A DNA stretch of 64,000 nucleotides, taken from positions 124,001 through 188,000 of the forward strand of contig JAIXWF010000003.1 in assembly GCA_027482185.1 (NCBI GenBank), given 5' to 3'. Origin of the DNA: Opitutaceae bacterium. Lineage in GTDB: Bacteria > Verrucomicrobiota > Verrucomicrobiia > Opitutales > Opitutaceae. The notes beneath the pieces were generated by a model that was given only the letters and a program-made list of their open reading frames with translations, was not told where the DNA came from and ran no database searches. Made by a program: the position numbers and the translations under genes. Positions 27,201 through 36,600 of the stretch are shown piece after piece; the first letter of the stretch is position 1; every line of letters starts with the position of its first letter.

Positions 27201-27667
27201 CGCTCGAGGTCGAAGGGGCGGTTTGCCAGTGCCTCGGCCATGAGCCTGAATTCCTCCAGGCCGTCCGCGCCGGGCGTACCGGTCCAATGGGCGAGGATCC
27301 ATTCGGTCGCAGCCGAGACTACCTGCCGCGGTTCGCCGCCGCGCCGCACAATCCGGGACCGCAAAACCGCATGGTTTTCAACCACTCGACGCAGGACCAC
27401 GGCCAGCGCCTCCACATCGAGTTCGCCGTTGAGGACGACGGCCAGAGATACGTTGTAAGCGGCCGACTTTCCCTCGCTCAACTCCTCCTGCATCCAGAGA
27501 CGATTCTGGGCCATGCTGAGAGCGTAGTCTTGCGCCTCGGGCACGCGCGGAATCGCTTCCTCTTGCCGGCGCACAGCCTCGCGCCGGGCGGCAAGGGTGC
27601 GCTTCAACTGCTCCCGCTGCGCCGGTGTCAGCGCACCGATCTTGGCCTGCAAGCTTACCGGATCCAT
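15242..27667 (-). CDS. NRPS: C-A-PCP-E-C-FkbH-PCP-C-A-PCP-E
   Basis: 4,141 residues, starting from an ATG that overlaps the stop of the previous gene by one base. Approximate domains: C 45-480 (HHIACDG at 179); A 510-1000, with pocket residues read by alignment to GrsA as D-A-F-F-L-G-V-T-F-K (Val/Ile-like); PCP (GGDSIKA, ~1046); E 1100-1520 (HHWAVDG, EGHGRE); C 1530-1980 (HHIVLDG); FkbH-type HAD domain 2000-2500 (DADNT at ~2194); PCP (GGHSLSS, ~2629); C 2670-3090 (HHAISDG); A 3110-3590, code D-A-S-T-I-A-A-V-C-K (Tyr-like); PCP (GGDSIKV, ~3660); E 3700-4130. The last E has HHLVSDW in place of HHxxxDG, so its activity is uncertain. The FkbH domain should load a glyceryl group onto the adjacent PCP from 1,3-bisphosphoglycerate, so the middle module adds glycerate rather than an amino acid. 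There is no thioesterase. The stop abuts IS21 debris. Confidence 0.93.
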   Translation of the reverse strand: MDPVSLQAKIGALTPAQREQLKRTLAARREAVRRQEEAIPRVPEAQDYALSMAQNRLWMQEELSEGKSAAYNVSLAVVLNGELDVEALAVVLRRVVENHAVLRSRIVRRGGEPRQVVSAATEWILAHWTGTPGADGLEEFRLMAEALANRPFDLERELPFRAALRPIGINRYGLALVFHHIACDGRSVSILVEEIERCYLAQRRGQPMPAGTAVRYIDYAAWHRAWLEGAAGAKAKAYWVGQFAELPEPLDLPCDRPRPAVQDFSGAHLSRQLSRGIRERLGQLAQRSGASTFGVLMAAVATFLHRCTGRDDITIGFPSAGRSRPGLDGVVGFFVNTLPLRSRLDTAEPFRAVVERVRDGLLEALEHEGCPFDVLVQSLALERDLSRPPLFQTMIGLTRAQDEALKLPGLSTEVVPLGLRSSKVELTFHFVETPDGLELDLEYATALFSRRRVELLMEYFETMLEAALAAPEGPIGDLGLLPWERLREWAKEANPPRNHYPRDRSIAALFRTEVERNPGAPAVVFRGLSYSYDAIDKLSDAIARQLTDRLGGLRRDEPIALQVERSERMIAALLGILKAGGCYLPLNPGTPPERVRTLLALSGARLRLTEGEPAIAGWEGGDEDLRAWCLRPDLSSARPGVYDGPEAGRRLAYIIFTSGSTGEPKGVLIEQSSVVRLVRSTDFLQLGPSDRVLQTGSLAFDASTFEIWAPLLNGGCCCLPDGKEILEIDRFGALIEEMGATTCFLTTGLFNQIADHNPEAFRHLRHLLTGGEKVSVPHVNRVLAAAPSLELLHVYGPTENTTFSTWFHVRGPQEHDVPIGRPIAHSSVYILDARGNLQPPGVAGEIYCGGDGVARGYLGRPEATAERFVPDPFSELPGARLYRTGDFGRWDEAGNVEFSGRRDDQVKIRGFRIELGEIELRLRALPGVVQAVVVARPAGGTHELVAYVVGSDGATDSALRAGLLGLLPDYMVPGRFVFLAALPLNASGKVNRKALPAPDPAPAASRSATPERDFQDPRESALAAVWSEILGRPPVDADSHYFNSGGDSIKAIQMTARLRVQGYRLTLRDVFARPRFAELAAAMVVGEREPTMAEPDEGEVQFTPIQYWFLETFLPPYDHFNQATLLESERRLEPDLLREALNRIVARHGMLRCRLERKESAPGWRQIIPRVAAPVGWHEFDWGAESPDARRTEFAAAAADLQGSLSLAEGRLVAAAHFRFQNADRVLLVIHHWAVDGISWRIVVEELEAIYRELAAGSVTPGRATPTSFRAWSKRLGAFAKSDSFAPEARIWEELGRSLPAATETPALPACEQREFVLSEAATKQLLTGAHLAYGTTPQEVLLAAFGQAWSASGGGDAVAITLEGHGRESFPGAADVGGTVGWFTSMWPFLLSGSGAWADRLRTVKDALRAIPGRGLGFGVGRYLRTPAVGTGRLPRVSFNYLGEFSTPAGAFFRAVVGEPTGESVAAHMVSPFDLDVVAEVTGGRLRVSLRFHRSARSAAQRGDLAAAYAAALEEAVGAACSAPPRRSLADFTARLGSLGELDRLLLGCADRGVDAEDILPLTPMQEGMFFHALYDPASPAYSDQVVLELEGPLDPATFESAWQALGRQYPNLRAVFLARDTERPLGIVLRDTELGFSCRACADDAAREALRAADRARGFRLDEGPLLRLLLVPLGKDRHEVILGFHHIVLDGWSAGLIWQRLEKNYREIAAGKPLPSVRGSYFDFLVWLRERDRGGDLAAWARLLENCPAGAAIPTGTPRLGAPAVRTRSVDWELGRERTNLLASTARRLGTTENILFQTLWGVFLGRLTRTTDVVFGTTVSGRVAGIPQVEDIVGLLINTIPVRVRWREETVFQDLVEDQRLQSADGFERLSVSLADIQQAAGASESFVRHALVFENYPEAADGVAADGLWRRRTVAVHDPMHFELGVIVVPKRDGWTCRLVADVARYPDTWLRQLHAVWHEVVDRCLGEPLAIIEVGEISARTGSLRRVSIAATFTAEPLADPLRFWLAGRGDEAQLHFAPFNQVIQQLLDPAGEMLRRRGDLNVLLVRLEDWAGADRTEARAVGESLELNADLLVDGLGRLAQSGAKAKQLVVFCPASPAARGNSMLSEALTTVERRLIRRIEGSFRGGAHVVGSREVAAGDPAVVVDDVAGEESGGIPYTQEFFALLATEVVRRWDALTRPPFKVVGLDADNTLWGGVLGEDGCDGVQLTSGHRRLQEVAKSARAGGLLLALVTKNNPEDIEEVFACRPDFPLQRGDFVAVAAGWQAKSDSLRDLARRLNLSPDSIVFLDDSELECAEVRANLPEVLVLRVPSAPDAIEAFAGHLWPLDAFAASAEDIRRSELYRVESQREQLRHISDGLGDFIRQLRLEVVPAAIDEENIERAAQLTQRTNQFNTSTIRRSAADLRELLRSRGHGGFIAEVKDRFGDYGITGLVLFRDEAVSRVVDTFLLSCRVLGRGVEHEILRRLACEAAAAGLKTIRIAFARTGKNAPAEEFLRSCQGREEASGSATWWVFDVAEAARVDAAHRGSPAAAQAPQAAKPKTETASVSQAAVSHFYQHVAEHLARTDSLLAAMEAARPRSGRRSPADYDAPRTELEVCIARIWAAVLGVDRVGRNDDFFSLGGHSLSSVMMLSRVNRALGTELLLQAVFAAPRLADFAAVAADAGRGDSGRAIAPAPAASDYPLSHAQRRLWLVEELRAGTVSPFLMPALFRLSGRLDQNRLATAFRGLIARHEILRTALVSRDAGPRQRVLPEVGFQIEELAEAKVEEFLSRDFDLAHPPLLRVGLHRQDEQTWILAVVMHHAISDGWSIGIMAGELSTLYRGGDALPPLAIHYKDYAIWQNAQHAGARWRSSAAYWHKLLRELPSAVELPADRVRPSIKQSQGADISVVLPTSVWAGIRGAAKDAGATPFVALMAVMQILVSRLSRNRRFVIGTPSAGRDQPELETQIGFYVNLLTIVADLEPAQSFASLLAGVKSQMAAALSHADYPFDRLVTDLNLPRDLSRSPLFDLLMVYQGSSTGELVLDEVHATGLICRSRTTQYDLTFEFAETEDGLSLRLEYDRGLFEEARVTRFGSQYFELLANAFADPDRAIGELEICPSDELALIRAFERGRRFGSYRACTVPGLFAAAAARYPSHPALVDGEITISYAEVDRRSAEIAGTLRAAGVERQELVVVAGDRTVDFVCVLLGVMRAGAVYVPVDLNHPDERLRLVTQVGGIRRAIAIGTAAGRRLAALGLAVLDHSARAGALPPDAGECISDRDLAYVIFTSGSTGLPKGVEIEHGAFATMIESQTAAFTVRPDDRCAWWASCAFDASLSEIFLALGTGATLVIAGEAERGDSTALAAWIENWRVSVITLPPAFLRVCERSGLSGLRVLITAGESADSADLLHYAQRMVAINAYGPTETSVCATVQVVNAEGSYPRGIPIGRPLDVASAYVLDGALRRVPVGVTGELFVGGRIVGRGYRGAAELSVQRFLPDPFAGDPGARMYRTGDLVRWREDGALEFLGREDGQVKLRGFRIELGEVENALRQIPGVAAAAVLMVDRAGTKSLVAYVATQKLDLPAIRSAVAERLPDYMRPAAYGRVDRLPMTVSGKLDRAALPPPDWAEQGALTPPQTSRELLLAGEWRVVLGVERIGCESDFFALGGDSIKVLALAARLRAVGLGLNLRAALLHPELRQQALQLQEIAVSSSREVAGEIPLTPIQHWFLGRHPNAPLHHFNQAIYYRATERLDPVRLQRAVRALWRRHASLRANFHRQADRWRQVVQTSDAPAPEVQWFEAESGVTRTEVAAWVCSLQAGLNLGRGPLVGYGVIREPDCDRVLCFTHHLVSDWVSHRILLEDLSRSYRDAAHGAAELPAVGTELDEWMSAGLRWASDEASRRSLVAAWAAVSRCAPPESNSASAGSYGEVTVLTRQLDAVRTQSLRSCLGKQVQCGLREAILAGLVDAECQLTGVPSVAVQLEGHGRDGWGEVLDVSRTVGWFTNLYPCVLAPSERETPAAAVARTAATLAALPDSGATYGLIREYGAAGASLAVGTSIGFNYLGEFSAPTDSALFEMEGDLPPGAIAGDFPRDHPLDVTAWIFDGKLNLQCAFVGQAPRATHMEKWLDRVLSFLGKVGADVVPPSSVP

Positions 27668-30600
27668 CAGGGCTGGAGTTTGCGCAGTTGGGCTTCGAGT
27701 TCCTCGGGCGCGAGATCGGCCATGAGTTCCGAAAGGTCGTCGCCGCCCGATTCGTCAGCCGGTTGCCCGACCAAACCTTCGATCGAAGCCGCCAGTTCCG
27801 CCACCGTGGGCCGGGCAAAGAGATCCTTCAGCGAAATCGAAATCCGCAGGCTCGATTCTATCTTGGCCCGCAAGCGCACCGCTTTCAGACTCTGTCCACC
27901 GAGCTCGAAGAAGTTGTCGTGGACACCGATGTTATCGAGGCCGAGTACCTCGCGCCACAGGTCGAGCAGTATCCGCTCAGTCCGGTTCCGAGGCGCAACG
28001 CCTTCGCTCCGGTTTGCCGCGGCAATACCGGGGCGCGGCAAAGCCTTCCGATCGACCTTGCCGTTGGCCGTGAGCGGAATCTCGACCAGCCACTCGAAGT
28101 GGCTGGGGATCATGTACTGCGGCAAACGCCCGAGTAAGGCGGAGCGCAAGTCGGGCAGACTCCTCGTCTCGCCCACCAGATAGGCCACGAGCCCCACCTG
28201 CCCGGCCGCTTCCTCGAAAGGCAGCACGACCGCTTTGTCGATTCCGCCCAAGGCCAGACAGGCGGCCTCAACCTCGCCGAGTTCAACGCGAAAGCCGCGC
28301 ACCTGTACCTGGTGGTCGTTGCGGCCCAAATACTCCAGCCGCCCATCTTCGCGCCATCGGCCAAGGTCGCCGGTGCGGTAAAGCCTGAAGCCGGGCTTGG
28401 CGGGGTCGGGCAGGAATCGCTCGGCTGTAAGCTCGGCCCGGTTCAAATATCCCGAGCCGACACCCGTACCGCCGACATACATTTCACCGGCCACCCCGAT
28501 CGGGAGCATCCGGCGCCGGCTGTCCAGCACCCACACCTGGGTTTCGGGCAGGGGCTGTCCGATGATGCTGCGGCCGTCGCTGCGGCGGATCTCGACCTCG
28601 GTCACCCGGTGTATCGTCACATGCACCGTGGTCTCCGTGATCCCGTACATATTGACCAGTTCGGGTCGATCCGCCCCGTAGCGATCGGCCCAATCCGACA
28701 GGTAGTGCGGTTCGAGCCGGTCTCCGCCGAAGATCACGTAGCGGAGATGGGTCGCAAAATCGTGCGTCGTGCAGCGCAGCGCCTCCGCCGCAAACGCGTA
28801 GAACGCGGCCGGGGTCTGGTTCAGGACGGTGACCCGCTCGCTTCGCACCAGATCGACAAAACTGCCGACGTCGCGCACCACGTCGCGGGGCGCGACAACC
28901 ACCCGGCCGCCAAAAGTCAGCGCGCCGTACATTTCCCAAACCGAGAAATCGAAGCAGAAGGAATGTGCGACGACCCACACGTCTTCCGGACCGAAATCGA
29001 AGCCGAAACGATCATTGCGCAAAAGGCGGACGACGTTGCGGTGTGAAATCAGGCACCCCTTAGGTCGGCCGGTCGAACCCGAGGTGTAGATAACATAAGC
29101 TGCTTGGTCGGGGTCGACGGCCGGCAACAGGGGGGCCGCGGCCGGTTCGGCGGTATCGAGGCAAATTTCCGGAACTCCGGGGAAGGGTGAACGGTGCGCA
29201 CTGTGGGCGACGACGACCTTCGCTCCGCTATCCTCGAGGATGAATTTCAGCCGCTCCTCCGGATACTCGGGATCGAGCGGGACGTAGCAGCCGCCCGCCA
29301 TGACCGTGCCGAGCAAAGACGTGACCATGTCGATCCCGCGGGGAAGCCAGATCGCCACGCGGTCGCCGGTGCCGATGCCGGCCGAGATCAGCAGGGCGGC
29401 CAGACGACGCGCAGCCGCGTCGGCCTGCCGGTAGTCGATCGTCGCGGCGCCAGCCGTGACGGCTGGCCTTGAGGCATGGAGCCGCACTTGCTCCGCGAAA
29501 AGACCGTGGATCGTCGCGGCGGCCGGATAGAGTGCCGAATTCTCATTCCACGCCTTGATAAGGCCCGACTCCTCCGCCGGCAGGAACTCGGCCTCGAGAC
29601 ACGGCACGTCCGGCTGGGACGCGAACGATTCAATCAACCGGACCAGCTGCCCCTGGACCCGGGCGATCTGGGTCTCGTCGTACACGTTCGCGTTGAAGGT
29701 CATCTCGAGATCCAGCCCCCCGGAGCGCGGCACGGCAACGAGCGTGAAATCGAAGTGGGTCCGCTCGAAACCTTCGACCTGCGAGAGCTTCGGACGCACG
29801 GACGCACGGTCGCCGGCGCCCTCGCCGCGCAGTTCGTCGTCCATCGGATAGTTTTCCAAAACAACCAAATGGTCGAACAGTTCCCGCATGCCGCCTCCGT
29901 GCTCGGCCATCTCGGCCAAGGCGAGAAACTCGTGCGGACGACGTTCGATCGCACCGGCCTGAAAACAACGCAAGGCGGCGGCCAAAGTCATGCCTTCGGC
30001 GAAGCGCAATCTCACCGGCACCGCGTTGACAAACAAACCCACCATGCGCTCGACCTCGGGCAAAGACTCCGGGCGGCCCGAGACAATTCCGCCAAAAACA
30101 ACATCATAGGTATCGTTGCAGCGCGCCAGCAGGATGCCCCAAAGCGTATTGAGCAGTGTGGCCGTCGTCGCACCCTCCCGGGCGGCGAGCGCCGAGAGTT
30201 TCTCCCATGCACCGCCCGCCAGCAGTTGCTTCGCCTTGACGCAACGGAACCCCGGTCCGCCCTGCGCGTGGACCCGCGGAAGCGAAACCATGCGCTCATG
30301 GCCAGCCAGCTCGCGGCGCCAGAAGTCTCCCGACGCTTTGCGATCAACCGCATCCAGCCAACGCAGGTAGCCGCGATAGTCGGCGGGCAACTCCCATGCC
30401 GGGGACCGGCCCTTGGCCCGCGCTTCGTAACTGCGCATCAGATCCTCATAGAGGATACCCACGCACCACCCATCCATCAGAATGTGATGATGGCTCCAGA
30501 CCAGTTGGAGGGACTCGCGCCCGAGCTGGAAAATCCGGACGCGCATCAGAGGCCCGAACTCGAGGGCGAACGGTACGGCGCGATCGGCCTCCAGGAAAGC

Positions 30601-33600
30601 GTCGACCGTTTTCCGTTGTTGCTCGGGGCTTTGCTCCTCGATCGAGACAAACGAGATTGCGGCCGCCGCGCGGCCGAAAACCACCTGAAGAGGTTCGTCG
30701 GCGCCTTCGGGATGTACGAAAACCGAACGCAGGGCGCGATGGCGCGCGACAAGATCCCGCCAACTTGCCTCCAGCGCCGCACGATCCACCGGTCCATCGA
30801 GCCGGAAAGCCATCTGTTCGAAGTAGGCCTCGGAAGCAGGCGCCTTGGTCGCCTCAAAATAGAGGCCCCGCTGCAACGGCGACAAGGGGTAGATGTCCTC
30901 GATCGAATCGGGCTCCCATTCGTGTCGCTCCACCATGCGATCGTAAGCTTCGAGCTTGAGCCGATTGAAAACGAAGTCCGCCGGGCTGGCGATTGAGCCC
31001 CGGGTGGAAGCGATGCAGGCGTCAACTTCGCGGAGGACCTCGGCGAATCGAGCGAGCAAGCCCTCCATTGTGATTTCCGGCCAGCGCACCGAGTCGTATT
31101 CGATCGACCAATGCATGCGGCGCCCCGCGACGTAGCCGACAAAAGCGATGGACTGGTCGAGCGCCTGGTTGATCCCGCGCTCCGCAATCGGCCGCTCCGC
31201 GCTCAGACGCACTTCCCCGTCGCCGTCCTCGAAGTCGCCGAGGAAGTTGAACCCGATCGCCGCCCGCAGCCATTCCGGCCGGTACGCATCCGTACCGGTG
31301 GCCTGCAGCCACCCGAAGCCCGCCCCGTTGCGCGGCACTGCGCGCAGACATTCCTTTGTTTCCCGGATCAACGCGGCATCCGGCGCTCCGACGCGGGCCG
31401 GAGGAAAATACGCAGGATAGACACTTGTGAACCAACCCACCGTTCTGCTGACGTCCAAGTCGGCAAGCGCCGGCTCCCGGCCGTGACCTTCCAGCAGAAG
31501 CTCCAGCGGCTGCCATGGATTCCATTCGGCGTACGCCACCCGGAGAGCGGCAACCAGCAACTCGGCGCCTCGGGTTCGGAAGGTTGCATGCGAGTCCTGC
31601 AAGAGCCGCTGCGTCAGGTCCTCGGGCAACACGAGCTCGACCCGGCGCAGATCGGCCACGGTCCCGGTGGCCCGTCCTCGGCCTCGCGGTAACGTGGGTT
31701 CTGGGCGGCCGGCCATCTGCTGCCAGTAGGCGATTTCGTCCCGTAGCAGGCCACCGGCAACCGCCTGCCCCACTGTCCGAGTCCAAGTTCCGAAGCTGGC
31801 CGTACGCAGGGACGGCGGCGGGACAGTCCCCGCACAATAGGCCGAATAGGCGGTGCCGAGATCCTCGATCAGGATTCGCCAGGAAACTCCATCGACGGCC
31901 AGATGATGCGCGGTCCAGAAAAGCCGGTCTTGCTGATCCAGGCGGACCACCACCGCCCGGGTAACCGGTCCCCGGGAAAGACTCAGCGCCGATTGCTCCG
32001 ACTGCTGCAACTCCACCAACCGTTCATCGATCCGGTCGGCGCCGCGCCAATCTGCGATCCGGCACGATACCGCGACTTCCGCCGGCGCGCACCGCTGGCG
32101 CCATGCGTTGCCTTCGCGCTCCAAACGCAGGCGAAACGCGTCGTGAGCTTTGACGACATGCGACCAAGCGGCCTGCATCGCCTGCACATTCCACCGCCCA
32201 TGGCTTTCAAGCCAGACGGCTTGATTGAAGTGGTCGGGCTGCACCGCACAGGACTCCAAAAACCAGTGCTGGATTGGTCCAAGCGGGACTTCGCCAGTTC
32301 CCGCTCCCGTCTCGACGGCAGGCCGGCTACGCGCGGGTTGGAGACGCTCGGCCAAGCCTGCGATGGTCGGAGACCGAAACAGCCACGACATTTCCAGTTT
32401 CCATCCGACTTGCAGCAGACGGGAAATAATCTGGATTCCTTTGATGGAATCGCCGCCCAGCCGAAAGTAATCGTCGTCTCTCCCCGGGCTAGGGCGTCGC
32501 AGCACTTCGCCCCAAATCTTGGCCAAGGCCTCCTCGCGCTCCCCGCGCGGGGTCCCGCCGGATGGGACCACTGCCGCCAACTCCACCACCGGCAGCGCCC
32601 TGCGATCAACTTTCCCGCTCGGAGTCAGCGGGAGCGCTTCGAGCCTCACGAACAACGCAGGCACCATGTAGGTGGGCAGGATCTCGCGGCACGCAAGCCG
32701 CAGCGCCCGCTCGTCGAAACCCGACGCGGTCGCGACGTAAGCAACCAGTTGGGGTTCGCCGGAGATTGCCGCGACCTTCACGGCCACCGCAGCAACCCCG
32801 GGCTGGCGCCCGATCACGTCCTCGATCTCGCCCAACTCGATGCGGTAGCCGCGCAACTTGATCTGCGCATCGCGCCGACCAAGAAACTCGAGCGTCCCGT
32901 CCGCCCTCCATCTCGCCAAGTCGCCGGTTCGGTAGATCCGTTTGGCCGGGTCCCACGGCGCCGGGACAAAGGCCGCTTCGGTCAATTCCGGCTTTCCAAG
33001 GTAGCCTCGCGCCAAACCGACTCCGCCCGCCACCAACTCTCCGGGCACACCGATGCCGCAGAATTCCCCGTTGGCCTGGACGACATAGACCTCGCAGCCG
33101 GCGATGGGCCGGCCGATGGTGACGATTGCGTCGTCGGGGTGGAGCTCCGTAAACGTGGTAACGACACTGTTCTCAGTCGGGCCGTACTCGTTGAACAATC
33201 GGACCCCGGGCAGCCGCGCGAAGTGTTTGCGCACAAGGGCGTTCGACGTCGCTTCGCCGGCCACACACACCCATTTCAGTCCCGCCAAAGAGGACCCCAA
33301 CTCATCCAGGTAGAGCGAGTGCAAGCTGGGAGTGAGCAGCAAGGATTTGACCTGTTCCTGCGCCAAAATCGCTGCCTGCGCCGCCAAGTCTCGTTTCTCC
33401 GCCGCAGTGCGGAGCACGAGCCGACCGCCGCTGAAAAGCGTCGGGAAAATATCGAGGATTGAGGCGTCGAATGCGTAAGTGGGCATCAACAGCGTACTGT
33501 CGCCGGGGGCGAACGGGTAGGCTCCGATTCGCCAAAGGATCGAATTGGCAGCCGTTCGGTGTTCGATCATCACGCCCTTCGGCTGGCCTGTGCTGCCCGA

Positions 33601-36600
33601 AGTATAGATCACGTAGGCGAGAGATTCAGGCGACGGCGGCGCGGGGAGCACGGCACTTCCTTCGCCCGGGCGGCAAAGGTCAGCCAGTGTCACCATGCGA
33701 AGTTCAGGCAACGCCCAATCGGGTTGCTCATCCGCGATCAGGACAAGCGCCTTGGCATCCGTCACGATCCCGCGCACCCTTTCACGAGGAGTCTCGGGAT
33801 CGATCGGCACATATGCCGCCCCAGCCTTCAAAATCCCCAGAATCGCGGCGATCGTATGCGAACAGGCGTTGACCAACAACGCCACGCGGTCGCCGGAACC
33901 GACCTTGAACTCGGCGGCCAGACGCACGGCCACCCGGTTAGCGAGGGTCTCGGTCTCGCGATAGGTCATGCGCCGGGCGGAACAGACCAGCGCGTTGCGC
34001 TCGCCGTGGGCCGCGACTGCCGCCGCCCAAAGCGCGACGAGCGTGGTCGGGGCCGAAATCGGCCCCGCAGTTCGGCAGAACGTCACCGCGACCTGCCGCA
34101 ATTCTTCGGCCGGCAGGATCGGCAGCCGGCCCACCGGGGCCTGCGGCGTTGCGAGCACCGCATCGAGCAGCCGGTCGAACGCGGCGGCAAATCGGGCGAT
34201 CGTCTCCGCGCGGAAGAGCCGCGTGGCGTAGTGGAAGCGAATCCCGAGGACACCGTTCTCGCGAATGATGTCCACGCTGAGATCGAGCATCCCGGAACCT
34301 TCGAACTGGTCGATGGTGCGGATCGCCAGATCCCGCGTCCGCATCGCGCGTCCATCGGCACTCTCGTAGGCGAACATCGTGTCGAACACCGGGTTGCGGT
34401 CTGGATTTCTCGGCAAATCAAGGCGTTCGACCAGATCGGCGAATTCGTAGCCGGTGTGATCGTAGGCGCCGAGGCATTTGGACCGCACCTCCTGCAACAA
34501 GGAGACGAAGGCTTGATCCGGCCGCGGCAGGAACCGCAGCGGCAGCGAATTCACGAACATACCGACTACGGCATCGTTCTCGCTTCCCGGACGTCCCGCA
34601 ACCGGAAGGCCGACGATAAGGTCCTCGGCTCCTCCAAGGCGGTGCAAAAGTGCGACGTAACCGGACAGAAGCACCATGTACAGCGAAGCGCCGTTTTCGC
34701 GCGCCAACGCTTCCAGCCGGCGCGTACGCGGAGCGTCCACTCGAAACCCCAGTTTATCGCCGCGGAAATCCATCGATCCGGATCTTGGCCAATCGCCGGG
34801 CAATTCGAGCACCGGCAACGGCAGGACCATTTCCTTGAGCCAATAGGCTTCTTCAGCCCGGTAAGCCGGCCGCAGCTTCAGTTCGTCGGCTTCGGCGCAT
34901 GCATGCCGATACTGCCGCTTGACCGGGGCCAGATGCTGCCCGTCGTAAAGCTGCGCGAACTCGGTCAAAATCACATTCATCGAGAGGCCGTCGGCCGCAA
35001 TGTGATGCACATCGATGAAAAGGAGTGCGCGCTCCCCTTCCAACGGGGCATAGCCGACCCTCAGCAACGGCGGCCGCTCCAAGTCGAAGGGCCGGATAAA
35101 GTCGCGCAAGAGCGAATCCGCCGTTTTGCCCGCGGGCTTGATCTCTTCGAGGAAGAAACGGGGTTCCTCGAACACGTACTGGCTGGGAACACCGCCGATC
35201 ATCCCGAACGCGGTGCGAAGGCTTTCGTGGCGGCGAACAATCTCCTGGAAGGCGTCCTGCAAACGGAAAGGATCCACGCAGCCCGCAAGCTCCCAAACCC
35301 CGGAGAGATGGTACGGCATCTCGGCGCCCTCGCGCTGGCAGAGAGCGTAAAGACGCCGCTGGACCGGCGACATCGGCAGCACCCGGCGCGGCGCGCGCGG
35401 TCCGGCCTGCAGCGCAAAGCCGCCCGCGCGCATCGCGGCTACCGCCGTCCTGACCGCCGCCACCAGTCGGTCGATCTCTTCGTCGGTATGAACCGTCGAC
35501 AGACAACAGATCCGCTGTTCCCACGTGTAGAAACCAAGCTCGGTAAGCAGATAGAACAAAACCTCGAGGTCGAATGCCTCGCCCAGGGATTCAAACCGGA
35601 ACTGGGAACCGAACCATGCCATGCGGATCGACACGGACTCGGATTCGAAGAATGCATTGAGCTCCTTGCCCAGACGCTCGGTCCTCCGGTTGGCGGCCTC
35701 ATGGAGGGAAGCCCCCTCCGCGATCAAGTGGTCCAGCGTCGCATTGGCCGCAGCCAAGGCGAGAGGATGCCGGTTGTGGGTTCCACCCGTGAAAATCGTG
35801 CGGCCGTTGGGAGTCGATCCGTCCCCGTACTGCCAGAAACCACCGTCGATCCAGTCGAGAAACTTCGCCTTGCCGGCAACCACGGCAAGGGGCATGCCCC
35901 CGCCCACGATTTTGCCGTAGGTGACCAGATCGGCCTCGATTCCGAACCACTGCTGCGCTCCCCCGCCCTGGATCCGGAATCCGTTGATCATCTCGTCGAA
36001 AATCAGGGCGATGCCCAGCTCCGCCGTGAGGCGGCGCAGGCGACGCAGAAACCGATGCGGCTGGAAACCGGGCCGCCGGCTTTGCACCGGTTCCACGATC
36101 ACGGCAGCCAACAGCGCCGCGTGCTCGCGGATCCACTCCAGCGCCTCTTCGCTGCCGTAGTCGAGCACCTGGGCGTTTTGCACGACACTCGGAGGAATTC
36201 CGGGCGAAAGCGGCCGGGGCCCGTCCTCACCGCCGACCACGAGCACTTCGCTGCCGATGCCGTGATAGGCGCCCGCAAACTGGGCGATGCAGGGACGCCC
36301 GGTGGCCGCGCGCGCCAGCCGCTGCGCGAGCATGACAGCCCCGGAACCGGTAATCGCCAGACTGACCCGCTCGGCGCCGGTGAGCCGGCATATTTTCGCG
36401 GCGACTTCACCCGCGAGGTCCGACTGCGGGCCGAGCGCCGCCGTACGGTCGATCTGCCGGTGCAGCGCATCGGTGACAAACCGCGGCGAGTGGCCGAGAA
36501 AGTGGACCCCCATACCGAGCGCGAGATCGATATATTCGTTGCCGTCGATGTCCCAAATACGGCTTCCCTGCGCGCGGTCCGAGATGATCGGGTACTTCAG

